The position numbers were made by a program, and so were the translations under genes. Positions 8,090 through 16,698 of a stretch of 43,848 bases of DNA are shown piece by piece (within the stretch, counting starts at the first letter, position 1; every line of letters begins with the position of its first letter). The DNA is taken from the NCBI GenBank assembly GCA_016840095.1, contig JAEOSZ010000034.1:1-43848 (forward strand). The letters are read 5' to 3'. The notes below the pieces were generated by a model. That model was not told where the DNA came from. It worked only from the letters and a program-made list of their open reading frames with translations, and searched no databases. The DNA comes from Candidatus Heimdallarchaeota archaeon (GTDB lineage: Archaea > Asgardarchaeota > Heimdallarchaeia > Heimdallarchaeales > Heimdallarchaeaceae).

Positions 8090-8368
8090 TTATGCTAAAG
8101 CAATAATCCTTTCCTTACTTTGAGTTATTAGATCCTTTAGATTGTTATCCATTTCAGGGTTTAGTCCAATTAAAGAAGATCTCATGTCTTCAAAATTAGC
8201 TCTGTTAACAAGAACGGTTCTTTCTAATAACTGTCTTACAGTATATCTAATTGCTCGTGGCTTGGTTTCTATTAAGCTGTCAATTATCTCTTTTTGGGTT
8301 AGTGCTCCCTTATCCTCTAATAATTCAATTACTTCAACTGATCCTTTTGGTAGTCTTTCCCTTTTCAT
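8090..8368 (-). CDS. Small winged-helix transcriptional regulator
   Basis: About 92 residues from ATG 8368. The core is one winged helix: VEVIELLEDKGALTQKEIID, then the recognition helix region KPRAIRYTVRQLLERTVLV. A short helix (NNLKDLITQSKERIIAL), possibly for dimerisation, closes it. This is a common archaeal one-domain regulator form related to the MarR/ArsR fold; the ligand is unknown. A frame extending to 8428 exists, but GTGA five bases before ATG 8368 and the promoter layout favour the shorter form. Its promoter is flanked by TGTGTAA-type palindromes, so self-repression is likely. It lies after nop5 (transcribed the same way) and before the subtilase end. Confidence 0.75.
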   Translation of the reverse strand: MKRERLPKGSVEVIELLEDKGALTQKEIIDSLIETKPRAIRYTVRQLLERTVLVNRANFEDMRSSLIGLNPEMDNNLKDLITQSKERIIALA

Positions 8369-8391
8369 TCCAATCACTTTCTTTGAGCGTA

Positions 8392-8471
8392 TGTGTAAAT
8401 TTTTTCCACATGTGTATATATTTTGCACAGTATTTAAACCTTTCGGAAAACGCTGTGTAAATGCTTACACA
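8392..8471 (-). promoter_or_regulatory. Promoter with paired TGTGTAA palindromes (putative operators)
   Basis: On the minus strand TTTAAATA (8431-8438) is the likely TATA box, with a start near 8405. Upstream of it lies TGTGTAA-ATGC-TTACACA (8454-8471), a perfect 7-base inverted repeat. Downstream, across the start site, lies TGTGTAAA-TTT-TTTCCACA (8392-8410, one mismatch), overlapping CACATGTG (8407-8414). Half-sites of the same sequence on both sides of the TATA box suggest dimer binding and promoter occlusion. The small winged-helix protein whose gene starts at 8368 is the natural candidate. Confidence 0.55.
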
Positions 8472-8501
8472 CTTGAAATGGAAAAAGTGAGAGAAGAAAG
8501 A

Positions 8502-11408
8502 TTATGTCGGCATTTTTCTAAATCGATGTCTGATTATAGGAATCATGACAATTGAAATTATGACAAAGGCAAGAACCCAATTAACAATCGTTCTTATTGT
8601 ATCTAGTTGATTCCAGAACAAAACATCTACAAAGAATTCAATACGACCATCTGAAGGAGTATAACCTGTGAATCTTAGTGGAATATACAAAGTATGTACT
8701 CCATACTCATCGAATGTAAATTCAATATTGTATTTGCCAGTTGTAACATTATATTCTATTTCAAGATGTTCAAAAGTATGATTAGGATATAGCAAAGTTG
8801 CATTAAGTTTATTATTTTCACTTATGTAAGAGCTGCCGTTTCTAAAATAAACTTCTACATCTAAAGATAGTTGTTTTCTGATAAGCACTCTTTCAGGAAT
8901 ACTTTCTATAAGTAACTCTGGTCTATGTGTATCTATAAGCCAATTGAATGTTTCATTCACTAATTGGGAGTTTTTCTCATCCAGACCAAAAATGTCTTTA
9001 TAAGAATGATCCAATCCAGCTCTAGAAGGTTTTTCTTCATAGGAATCAGATAACAATCCATGATCAGTAAATGGGTAACCCGAACCGAAAACCATTACCC
9101 TTCCACTGTAATACTCTTTTGCTAAAGCTGCATTGAACGTATACTTCTCTTTATCTATTACCGTCTCAAAAGTTGCTAAAACGCTATTGTTTACATTTGG
9201 ATTATCATTAAAACCAACAGGTCTACCCCAGAACATGAAGGAATCTACTTCTAGGATATTGTTTGTTAGATCAACTTGAGCTTCATATGGAACATAATCA
9301 ATAGGTATATTCTCTCCAACACTTGCATTAAACATTCCAAGTAGCTCATCACAAGCATAATAGTTACTAGAAATTAAAGGTTCATTATCAATTGATGTTG
9401 CATCAATAAACCTGATACTATCAATTAGAAATAGGAGAGAACCTCCTCCTTGAACAAAACTATGAATATTATCTAATTCGCTTGATGTAAAATTGAGTTC
9501 TGGATCAGAGATAACTAAAATATCTACTCCTGTAAATGAATAATTACCTTGAAAATGATTGCGTATTCTAAATCCTCTATCTTTCAATATTCGGGTTAGA
9601 TAAGTATGTGTTCCTACAGAAGAAGAAGCATCGAACCATCTATTTTCGGTGTCATTCTCATGTGAGTTATCAAAAAGGATTGTGCCTCCCAGGTATCTCG
9701 TTTGAATTGAGATACTCATTGAAGTGGTTATTCCATCCGTATTCTCAAAAGAAATCGCTGTAATTATTTCTCTCATCGGTGTATCAAGAGGAATTGTGAT
9801 ATTGAAAGCAAAATGGTTCCATCCTGAATAAACAACAATCTGATCTGGTATTTTAATAAACTGTGAATCCCCAATAATAGAAGTATTAATCTGTCCATCA
9901 AATGATGAAATAAGTTTTATGAAAAATTCAGAAGTTTCTCCTTCTACACAAGAATAGAAGTACTCATTTTCAGGAGAGATTCTTTTAGGTAATATTGTAA
10001 AGAGGTCATTAGTACGATAGTTTTCTAGATAATTATATGCAGCTAAAGGATTAATCATTCCATTACCTTGATAGATAATTGGAAAGTTCATATCGATTGC
10101 AGTTTCTAAGATAGCAGCTTCATATTTGTGAGTACTAAGTCCTGGAAAAGCTCCAACTAATAAAGCAAAAACTCCAGCAACAATTGGAGCAGAAACAGAA
10201 GTACCTGATACCCATCTTGATCCTCCTGTTGTAGCATCACTACCCTGTATTGCCACCCCAGGAGCTAATATATCTATTCCTGCAGAGAAATTTCTGTTTA
10301 AACCTTTAGAAGTAAAAATTGCTAAATCATTCATATATTCTGAAGCACCCACAGAGATAACATGATCCCAAATCGCAGGTGCACCAATAGAAGCTCCTGA
10401 AGGACCATAGTTTCCTGCAGATGCAATAACAGGAATATTTTGTCTAGCAGCTTCATAGATTAGTTCTTCAATAGGATCTCCCATAGCTGCAAAAGTAACT
10501 GAGGTTAAGCTTGCAGAAATCAAGTGGGGACCATATAGAATTGCTTCATCAAAACCAATAATAAGCCATTCATCTTTACCGTAACCAGTTTTATCGAGAA
10601 CCTTGATATTGTATAACTTAGCATCAGGTGCAATCCCATAATTATCAGTTATCTCTACTATGCCATCAGCATTTCTATATTTACCGTTGCCAGCCAATAT
10701 TGATGCTATATGAGTCCCATGACCACTCAAGTCATCAGAATCTTCAACAGCTGGAATTAGATTAACATCAATAGCAATTTTATCTTCTTCAGGATAATTT
10801 CTTAATTTATCTAGAGATGGAGCTACAGAGAAATTCAAACCACTGTCTAAAATTGCAATATTGACCCCATAACCTGTAAAATTAGCATTATGAATTGCAT
10901 CTATTTCAAGTGCTTGACGAAGAACACTGAGATCTACAGAACCAGAAAAATCCATATCAACGTTCTGAGGAATGTGAAAGTCATATGTCCCAATAGGGTA
11001 TGTATATTTCACTCTAAAATCTAAGAAATTCAATTGGTGTAGAGCCATCTCTGTATATGAAAAAGAAACAGCAGGTATCGATTTGAAAATTCTATCAATT
11101 GATATGTCATATTTGATGGAATCCTCAATAAATAAGTCTCTTTCTTCAAATGAGAAAAATGATATCATAACTCTCCCATTAAAATCCATCAAATCCTTGT
11201 ATATCTGATTCATAGTCATTGGAGCTATCCATCTTTGAGTCTCAAGAATATTACTAGCCTTTACTACAGAAAAACTAGCTTCGTTGGAATAATTAATTGA
11301 CTTGATTAGTGCAGGATTGTTAATGTGTGTAGATTTTGCTTGTATTAACATAGGTATTGGGAGAATAATAATTGAGACTAAAAAAAAGATGAATAGCTTA
11401 TTTCTCAT
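8502..11408 (-). CDS. Membrane-anchored subtilisin-like (S8) protease, site-1-protease-like layout
   Basis: 968 residues. Signal peptide at 1-25 (MRNKLFIFFLVSIIILPIPM), a propeptide-like region to about 150, then the S8 catalytic domain. The triad is Asp188 (IAILDSGLN), His230 (SGHGTHIAS) and Ser404 (SGTSVSAPIVAG), with oxyanion Asn333 (ASAGNYGPSG). A beta-rich region and a domain from about 570 follow (GGTILFDNSHEN, YLTRILKDRGFRI, VDILVISDPELN, VQGGGSLLFLID). A helix spans the membrane near 938-958, with a short basic cytoplasmic tail. The protease thus faces outward. The order of catalytic domain, GATase-like domain and C-terminal TM resembles eukaryotic MBTPS1/SKI-1 more than simple secreted subtilases. 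Substrate unknown. It stands alone between a regulator and S8e. Confidence 0.9.
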   Translation of the reverse strand: MRNKLFIFFLVSIIILPIPMLIQAKSTHINNPALIKSINYSNEASFSVVKASNILETQRWIAPMTMNQIYKDLMDFNGRVMISFFSFEERDLFIEDSIKYDISIDRIFKSIPAVSFSYTEMALHQLNFLDFRVKYTYPIGTYDFHIPQNVDMDFSGSVDLSVLRQALEIDAIHNANFTGYGVNIAILDSGLNFSVAPSLDKLRNYPEEDKIAIDVNLIPAVEDSDDLSGHGTHIASILAGNGKYRNADGIVEITDNYGIAPDAKLYNIKVLDKTGYGKDEWLIIGFDEAILYGPHLISASLTSVTFAAMGDPIEELIYEAARQNIPVIASAGNYGPSGASIGAPAIWDHVISVGASEYMNDLAIFTSKGLNRNFSAGIDILAPGVAIQGSDATTGGSRWVSGTSVSAPIVAGVFALLVGAFPGLSTHKYEAAILETAIDMNFPIIYQGNGMINPLAAYNYLENYRTNDLFTILPKRISPENEYFYSCVEGETSEFFIKLISSFDGQINTSIIGDSQFIKIPDQIVVYSGWNHFAFNITIPLDTPMREIITAISFENTDGITTSMSISIQTRYLGGTILFDNSHENDTENRWFDASSSVGTHTYLTRILKDRGFRIRNHFQGNYSFTGVDILVISDPELNFTSSELDNIHSFVQGGGSLLFLIDSIRFIDATSIDNEPLISSNYYACDELLGMFNASVGENIPIDYVPYEAQVDLTNNILEVDSFMFWGRPVGFNDNPNVNNSVLATFETVIDKEKYTFNAALAKEYYSGRVMVFGSGYPFTDHGLLSDSYEEKPSRAGLDHSYKDIFGLDEKNSQLVNETFNWLIDTHRPELLIESIPERVLIRKQLSLDVEVYFRNGSSYISENNKLNATLLYPNHTFEHLEIEYNVTTGKYNIEFTFDEYGVHTLYIPLRFTGYTPSDGRIEFFVDVLFWNQLDTIRTIVNWVLAFVIISIVMIPIIRHRFRKMPT

Positions 11409-11575
11409 AGGTATAAAATGGTAATGAGACTTTTAGATTTTTCTCTAGTGTTAATCATTTTATCACAATTTTTGTCGGGATATCAAATGCAATGGATTAG
11501 ATTTTGCTTAATCACTATAAAATGGAAACTCTTATATTAGAACAATATGGATGATTTCCAAGGTGAAATAACACA

Positions 11576-11971
11576 ATGCCATACCAATGGTTAAAACGCT
11601 CAAGAAGGAAATTATCAGGTGGTCTTATCAGAAGAGCAGCGTCAAAAAAGAAAAGAGATATGGGTAGATATCCAGCTGAAACTCACATAGGTCCAAGAGT
11701 ACTCAAACCAATTAGAACACGTGGAGGAAATCTCAAATATAGAGTACTTAGAGAAGAGCACGCTAATGTCTTAGATCAAGAGACAGGAATTTCTCAAAAA
11801 GTCAAGATCCTCAATGTCCTTGAAAACAAAGCAAACCGTGAGTATGCAAGAAGAAGAATTATTACAAAAGGCTGTGTTATTGATACAGAACTCGGAAAAG
11901 CAATGGTAACTAGCAGACCCGGTCAACATGGTAATATAAACTGTGTACTTATTGAACGAAAGGAAGAATAG
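11576..11971 (+). CDS. rps8e: Small ribosomal subunit protein eS8 (S8e)
   Basis: 131 residues, the normal archaeal length. The start [33 protein letters not shown], the central VRTRGGN-type block ([20 protein letters not shown]) and the end [16 protein letters not shown] are all family signatures. It is a primary rRNA-binding protein of the small subunit. GGTGA at 11562-11566 is nine bases before ATG 11576. TATA-like sequences lie at 11516-11538. It heads a plus-strand run (SRP19, Gar1 and others), a gene order seen in other archaea. Confidence 0.96.
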   Translation: MPYQWLKRSRRKLSGGLIRRAASKKKRDMGRYPAETHIGPRVLKPIRTRGGNLKYRVLREEHANVLDQETGISQKVKILNVLENKANREYARRRIITKGCVIDTELGKAMVTSRPGQHGNINCVLIERKEE

Positions 11972-12017
11972 GTTAATCTTCCAAATCTTTTAAAAACAAT
12001 TTGAGTAAGGCTATATT

Positions 12018-12350
12018 ATGCTACGCAAAAAGCGTTATTTTGTACTCTATCCAGAATATTTTGATAAGAATCTCACTCGTAAACAAGGGAGGAAAATTCC
12101 TAAGAACAAAGCTGTAGCAGATTGTAATCTATCTAAAATAGCATATGCATGCAAATATCTAGAGCTTGATTATGAAATTGAAAAAGATAAGAAATATACA
12201 AAGAATTGGTGGTCGAGTGAAGGTAGAGTTGTAGTTAATCCAGAAGGTATAGCAAGTAAAACTGAGTTAATTCGAAGAATTGCTAATGTATCTAGAAAAC
12301 TCAAGAAAGTTGAGAAATCTGGAGATGCAAAAAAATCAAAGTCCAAATAA
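12018..12350 (+). CDS. srp19: Signal recognition particle 19 kDa protein
   Basis: 110 residues. It matches archaeal SRP19: FVLYPEYFDKNLTRKQGRKIPKN at the start, where the RNA-contacting basic patch lies, then LSKIAYACKYLELDYEIEKDKKY and the W-rich GRVVV segment (NWWSSEGRVVVNP). The C-terminus is lysine-rich (KKVEKSGDAKKSKSK). It binds the 7S RNA and promotes assembly of SRP54 (Ffh) onto it, in the co-translational targeting pathway. The 7S RNA gene is not in this window. It sits between S8e and Gar1, nine bases before the latter. Confidence 0.93.
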   Translation: MLRKKRYFVLYPEYFDKNLTRKQGRKIPKNKAVADCNLSKIAYACKYLELDYEIEKDKKYTKNWWSSEGRVVVNPEGIASKTELIRRIANVSRKLKKVEKSGDAKKSKSK

Positions 12351-12358
12351 TTTGAGAT

Positions 12359-12703
12359 TTGAAGAAATCAGAGTTGATTAAATTGGAGCGAGAAAGAATA
12401 AAAAAACTCGGTGCTATTGAATTTTTTAGTGACTTAGGAAATGCAATAATTCATGACCCTCCAAAACTCCCAAAAATTGGGTCGAATGTTGTCACCGAAA
12501 GAATGGAACACATTGGACGAATTGCAGACATCTTTGGACCTGTTAAATCACCATATGTTAGTATTAGAATCAAACCACAATACAAAGATATTATTGAGGT
12601 TAATACTACACTTTATGTAATTGATCGAAAACCAGCTAATGTAAGGCAGAGAAAGAAATCATACTCTCATAGGTATAGCAAAACAGCGGAAAAGAGAAGT
12701 TAA
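12359..12703 (+). CDS. gar1: H/ACA RNP protein Gar1
   Basis: 114 residues with a TTG start. The Gar1 six-stranded barrel is visible (IGSNVVTERMEHIGRIADIFGPVKSPYVSIRI), preceded by about 40 helical residues (SELIKLERERIKKLGAIEFFSDLG). Gar1 is part of the H/ACA pseudouridylation RNP with Cbf5, Nop10 and L7Ae. The exact start is uncertain: TTG 12359 has only a weak GAG upstream, and later in-frame TTG codons exist. In many archaea gar1 is followed by tfb; here the next gene is an RPC34-like protein instead, 145 bases on. Confidence 0.88.
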   Translation: MKKSELIKLERERIKKLGAIEFFSDLGNAIIHDPPKLPKIGSNVVTERMEHIGRIADIFGPVKSPYVSIRIKPQYKDIIEVNTTLYVIDRKPANVRQRKKSYSHRYSKTAEKRS

Positions 12704-12721
12704 ACGAACCTTACTTTACTT

Positions 12722-12760
12722 ATTATTGTCGTAATAATATGTTATATTTTCTTTTTCAAT
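12722..12760 (+). terminator. Possible terminator after gar1
   Basis: ATTATT (12722-12727), a five-base loop and AATAAT (12733-12738) form an all-AT hairpin, followed by a T-rich tract from about 12741. It would end the S8e-SRP19-Gar1 transcript. The stem is weak, so archaeal T-tract termination alone may explain it. Confidence 0.3.
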
Positions 12761-12848
12761 TTTTCTTGAAATTTCCATTTGAAATTGAACGGTATTAACA
12801 CTTAAATATGCTAATGGAGAAGGTATAATAAGACGATAACATTGCTGT

Positions 12849-13370
12849 TTGAGTTCTTCAATATCAGAAATAAATAGTGAAGAGATTCGACAACAATTCG
12901 CTGGTGTGATGAGAATGATACCTGTTCAAAGAATAAAGACAGAGAAGAATTATAGTATTGCCCTTGGGGATGAAATAATTGAGCTTATTGGGCGAACTCA
13001 GAATAAGAATTTGCTCTATAGAGAAGTGTTAGATATACTTGGAAATCATGAATCTATCGTTCTCAAACTAGATGAACTTCTTTACACAAATCGAATTTTG
13101 AAAATACCTATTCAAGTTGGCAATGTTAAGGACTATGTTCTAACAATACCAAAGAAGAAAGAAACTGGCTGGATGACTATGGTATGTCCATGCTTTACAT
13201 GTGACAGAATTAGTGAATGTGCAGTTAATAATCCAGTTAATCCCGTGTCATGTAGACTTCATAATGAATGGTTGATTGAAGAAGACGATTCGAAGAAGAT
13301 TCAACCATTCAAGTTCATTGAATATGATATCTTGGATGATGATGACACAGTTAAAATTCCCTTGAAGTAA
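12849..13370 (+). CDS. RPC34/Rpc6-like winged-helix protein with a C-terminal Fe-S motif
   Basis: 173 residues. A winged helix lies at about 38-90 (DEIIELIGRTQNKNLLYREV, LKLDELLYTNRILKIPI). The C-terminal half carries Cys115-x2-Cys118-x5-Cys124-x10-Cys135 followed by NEWL; one more Cys is at 113. This spacing and the trailing [TN]EWL match the 4Fe-4S site at the end of eukaryotic Pol III subunit RPC34/RPC6 (POLR3F). RPC34-like proteins are known in Crenarchaeota, Thaumarchaeota and Asgard archaea. It is far shorter than eukaryotic RPC34: only one winged helix is obvious. A role with RNA polymerase and promoter opening is inferred. TTG 12849 has no clear ribosome site; an ATG at 12909 is in frame. 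A TATA-like CTTAAATAT lies at 12801. Confidence 0.78.
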   Translation: MSSSISEINSEEIRQQFAGVMRMIPVQRIKTEKNYSIALGDEIIELIGRTQNKNLLYREVLDILGNHESIVLKLDELLYTNRILKIPIQVGNVKDYVLTIPKKKETGWMTMVCPCFTCDRISECAVNNPVNPVSCRLHNEWLIEEDDSKKIQPFKFIEYDILDDDDTVKIPLK

Positions 13371-13439
13371 TAAATTAATCGGGAGAGAGGACACAATTTT
13401 TATCAATACTAGATTTTTATAAGATTCAAATAACACTAT

Positions 13440-14048
13440 GTGATTACTTTGAGTGCTGACCCTTATGCAAGAAAAGCTAGAGCAAGTGGATTTAGATCAA
13501 GAGCTGCTTACAAGCTTTTTGAGATAAACGATAAATTTAGTATTTTCAAAAAGGGGCAACAGATTATAGATTTAGGTGCATCTCCAGGAGGATGGTCTCA
13601 AGTAGCATCAAGAAAAGTTGGGAGTAATGGACTAGTTATTGCAGTAGATAAAGCATACCTACAAGAATTCAAAGAGAAAAATATAATCATTGTTTTTGAA
13701 GATATTTTTAAGAAAAATCTGGATGAGATTATAGTTGGTGATTACGGTAAATCAGATGTTTTAATTTCTGATTGTGCTCCGAATATTTCAGGAAATTATG
13801 ATAAAGATCATGCTATACAATCAATGCTAGCTCACCGAGCTTTTGAATTGTCTATCAAAGTTCTCTATATGGGTGGTTCCTTTGTTTGTAAAATATTTCA
13901 AGGAAGTGAAACCCAAGAATTTGTTAAATCTGTTAAGGAACGATTTGGAACAGTAAAGTTATTCAAACCAAAATCATCAAGAAAACAGAGTTCAGAAATT
14001 TATTTGGTAGCTAAAGATTTCATTCCAGAATCAGAATTATTTACTTAA
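13440..14048 (+). CDS. rlmE: RlmE/FtsJ-family 2'-O-ribose RNA methyltransferase
   Basis: 202 residues, the full length for the short FtsJ/RlmE group. The SAM motif is IIDLGASPGGWSQVA. The K-D-K-E catalytic set is complete: Lys25 (SRAAYKL), Asp111 (ISDCAPN), Lys151 (FVCKIFQG) and Glu186 (SSEIYLVA). The bacterial and eukaryotic relatives methylate the 23S rRNA A-loop uridine or tRNA; the archaeal target is probably the 23S A-loop (family knowledge). GTG 13440 is used. TTTTTATAA about 25 bases upstream suggests a leaderless transcript. trm1 follows nine bases after the stop. Confidence 0.93.
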   Translation: MITLSADPYARKARASGFRSRAAYKLFEINDKFSIFKKGQQIIDLGASPGGWSQVASRKVGSNGLVIAVDKAYLQEFKEKNIIIVFEDIFKKNLDEIIVGDYGKSDVLISDCAPNISGNYDKDHAIQSMLAHRAFELSIKVLYMGGSFVCKIFQGSETQEFVKSVKERFGTVKLFKPKSSRKQSSEIYLVAKDFIPESELFT

Positions 14049-14057
14049 AGTGATAAA

Positions 14058-15233
14058 ATGACAACAGATAGTTGGAAGAAAGTGAAAGAAGGGAAAACAC
14101 AGTTTGAAATAATTCAAGATGCTGAAAGAATATATGATGCATCTGTTTTTTACAATCCTAAAATGACAATTAACAGAGATATCACCCTTCTGATGATCGA
14201 GACTATTTCAAAATTACAAAACAGAGCGTTGTTTTTTGTAGATGCCCTTGCAGGGACTGGAGTCAGAAGTTTTAGATTATTAAATGAGCTGAGCAAAACT
14301 ACTATAGATTCTTTAATCATTAATGATAAGAATCCAAAAGCGGTAGAGATTATATCAAAAAATATTTCCTCATATGAAGCAAGTGAAAAATTAGAACTTG
14401 TTCACTCTGATGCATTAGATTTATTATATAACATTATCAAAGAAAGGAAACCAATAGATGTAATTGATATAGATCCTTTCGGTTCTCCGATATCTTTTAT
14501 CGAAACATCCCTTAATGCACTCAAACGCAATTCAGGATATCTCTTTGCAACTGCAACAGACCTGCAAGTTTTATGTGGTAAATATTCAGAAGCATGTTTC
14601 AGAATCTATAATTCACATCCAACACGGTATTATCTATGTCACGAAGTTGCTCTAAGAATTCTTATCTATAATGCTATTACTAGTGCAGGTAGACTAGGTC
14701 TCGAAATTGTTCCAATTCTAAGTTATCATTTTGAACATTATTTGAGAGTCAAAGTAAAGATAGAAAAAAGCAAAGAAGCAGCAAATGAACAACACAAGCA
14801 AATTGGATTTGTAATTTTCTGCCCCCATTGTTCTTACCATGGTACTTACACTTTAAACGAAAATTATGCAAAAGCAAATTGTCCAATTTGCAATAATCTT
14901 CTGGAAAAAGCTGGACCACTATGGTTAGGAAAATTATATAGTAAGAAATACTTAATTCAAATGCAAGAGCTTCTAGAGGGATTGGAGCTTCCTAATGAGA
15001 AGAAGATCGCAAAATTACTAGAATTTGTTTTAGGAGAAATCGATAACCTTCCTTTCTTCTATGATTTTCCACTTGTTACCAGGCAATCTGAAAAGAAAGG
15101 TATCAAAATACATGACATAATTGATACACTTCTTGATGCAGGTTTCGAAGCTTCCAGAACTGTTTTTAGTCCTGAAGGATTAAAAACAAATGCTAATTAT
15201 GAGGAGTTAGTTAAATTAATTAAGAAATTCTAA
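14058..15233 (+). CDS. trm1: tRNA (guanine26-N2) dimethyltransferase Trm1
   Basis: 391 residues, typical of archaeal Trm1. N-terminal blocks: EGKTQFEI, VFYNPKMTINRDI, FVDALAGTGVRSFRLL (SAM motif I) and VIDIDPFGSPISFIE (the DPFG catalytic motif). Next come the conserved ATDLQVLCGKY and the C-terminal zinc-type cysteines CPHC and CPIC around residues 256-278. It makes m2,2G at position 26 of tRNA. GTGA lies four bases before ATG 14058, and the gene is packed between rlmE and rnhB in one apparent operon. No key residue looks missing. Confidence 0.95.
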   Translation: MTTDSWKKVKEGKTQFEIIQDAERIYDASVFYNPKMTINRDITLLMIETISKLQNRALFFVDALAGTGVRSFRLLNELSKTTIDSLIINDKNPKAVEIISKNISSYEASEKLELVHSDALDLLYNIIKERKPIDVIDIDPFGSPISFIETSLNALKRNSGYLFATATDLQVLCGKYSEACFRIYNSHPTRYYLCHEVALRILIYNAITSAGRLGLEIVPILSYHFEHYLRVKVKIEKSKEAANEQHKQIGFVIFCPHCSYHGTYTLNENYAKANCPICNNLLEKAGPLWLGKLYSKKYLIQMQELLEGLELPNEKKIAKLLEFVLGEIDNLPFFYDFPLVTRQSEKKGIKIHDIIDTLLDAGFEASRTVFSPEGLKTNANYEELVKLIKKF

Positions 15234-15250
15234 GTTGAGTGATGATATAA

Positions 15251-15928
15251 ATGAATAACCAGGATGATATTATAGTTGGAATTGATGAAGCTGGAAGAGG
15301 ACCAGTAATAGGTCCTTTGGTAATCTGTGCTTATGCTTTACCAAGAAAAGATTTGGATCAACTAAGAAAACACAGAGTAAAGGATTCAAAAACACTGTCG
15401 AAGAAAAGAAGATTTGAGTTATATGCAGTACTAGTTTCAATTGCTACTGATTTTCAAACCAAACATCTCTCTGCTGCTGAAATTGATGAATTAAGAAAGA
15501 ATTATACACTGAATGTTATTGAACAAAAAATGATGTTAAAACTGGCTAAAAAAATTAAACCTACTCCTTCAGAGATTTACATTGATGCTGCTGACGTTAA
15601 TGAAAAACGATTTGGAAAGGTGTTTGAAACAGAATTTCCTAAAGCTAAGATAGTATCTAAACATAAAGCAGACATACTATTTCCTATTGTTTCTGCAGCA
15701 TCAATTATAGCAAAGAAACAGAGGGATGATGAAATAGCTAAATTATCAGAAAAAATTGGAGAAAATATAGGTTCAGGGTATCCAGCAGATCCAATCACTA
15801 AGAAGTTTTTGAATAACTATTATAGAAAGCACAAGAAATTCCCTCCATATGTTAGAGAATCGTGGGATACAGCTAAGAAAATAAAAAAGGAATTAAGTGA
15901 AACAAAAAAACTATCTGACTATTTCTAA
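15251..15928 (+). CDS. rnhB: Ribonuclease HII
   Basis: 225 residues, archaeal type. The active site is set by IVGIDEAGRGPVIGPLVICA (Asp12 and Glu13 with the GRG loop), the Asp of YIDAADVNEKR, and the HKADILFPIVSAASIIAK block with its catalytic Asp. It cleaves RNA in RNA/DNA hybrids at embedded ribonucleotides and Okazaki primers. The C-terminal KKLSDYF tail is compatible with a PCNA-binding motif (an inference). It is last in the plus-strand information cluster. Its stop overlaps by four bases the stop of the convergent rhomboid gene. Confidence 0.95.
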   Translation: MNNQDDIIVGIDEAGRGPVIGPLVICAYALPRKDLDQLRKHRVKDSKTLSKKRRFELYAVLVSIATDFQTKHLSAAEIDELRKNYTLNVIEQKMMLKLAKKIKPTPSEIYIDAADVNEKRFGKVFETEFPKAKIVSKHKADILFPIVSAASIIAKKQRDDEIAKLSEKIGENIGSGYPADPITKKFLNNYYRKHKKFPPYVRESWDTAKKIKKELSETKKLSDYF

Positions 15929-16578
15929 GCAGAAGTTTCTATATCATTTGTCTGCCTTCTTTTCTTGAAAATAAATGGTATAATTGCTCCTGTTACTAAA
16001 CCAATTGCATGTGCAAATAGATTGACGTTGGGACTTCCAAACGACATTATTAGGAAAAAGATTACTCCTGATGCAACATATCCCCAGAAAGATTTTGTCC
16101 TCTCATGCTGATACATCAATATAAGATCGGCACCTAGTAACCCAAATATTGCACCACTTGCTCCTGCAGAAATTGAAATTGGTCCATAAACAAAGGAGAG
16201 TATTCCTCCCATTAAACCGGAAATTATGAAAACAAAATAATACTGCCAAGATAACAAACGTTCTTCTGCTTTTAAACCGAACACAAGTAAAAATAGGCAG
16301 TTAGAAAGTAAGTGTAACAAATCTACATGAACAAAGATAGAGGTAATTAACTGATATACATGCCCCTGAAAAACAAGAAGATTAAATTGTCCTACAACAA
16401 CTAAAATATCATCTGAAATTGAAATTGCATCTCTAAAAGATACAATGTTTCCTTGGGTCAAAGTAATAATCCATAAAATTAAGTGAATTAGTAAAAGTAA
16501 TACTAAGATGTTTCGAGTAGGTAGATTTGTTTTCCAAAATGAGCTCATAGAAAAACTATCTTCTTCTTTGTTATTCAC
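15925..16578 (-). CDS. Rhomboid-family intramembrane serine protease
   Basis: 217 residues, six or more hydrophobic segments. The active serine lies in GASGAIFGLLG, the catalytic His in NLFAHAIGLVTGAI, and the first luminal Asn block reads LLHLLSNCLFLLVFG. All parts of a Ser-His dyad protease are present. Preceding segments are MTQGN-type loop sequence and TM1 (ILVLLLLIHLILWIIT). Substrates are unknown. The start is GTG 16578. It ends in a four-base overlap with convergent rnhB, so both transcripts must read through each other's ends. Confidence 0.9.
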   Translation of the reverse strand: MNNKEEDSFSMSSFWKTNLPTRNILVLLLLIHLILWIITLTQGNIVSFRDAISISDDILVVVGQFNLLVFQGHVYQLITSIFVHVDLLHLLSNCLFLLVFGLKAEERLLSWQYYFVFIISGLMGGILSFVYGPISISAGASGAIFGLLGADLILMYQHERTKSFWGYVASGVIFFLIMSFGSPNVNLFAHAIGLVTGAIIPFIFKKRRQTNDIETSA

Positions 16579-16698
16579 AAATTAGTTGATGATTGATGAT
16601 TAATAAACTCTTTTCATTTTGTGAAAGTAATTTTTAGCTGAACCCAAGAATAGACAAGCTTTTTATCCATTGTTAGAAGATCAATTAAGGAAATCAAA

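Noticed and set aside
11409..11575. Hidden gene between the subtilase and S8e
   Set aside because: No frame of useful length; only promoter-like sequence and the S8e ribosome site are visible.
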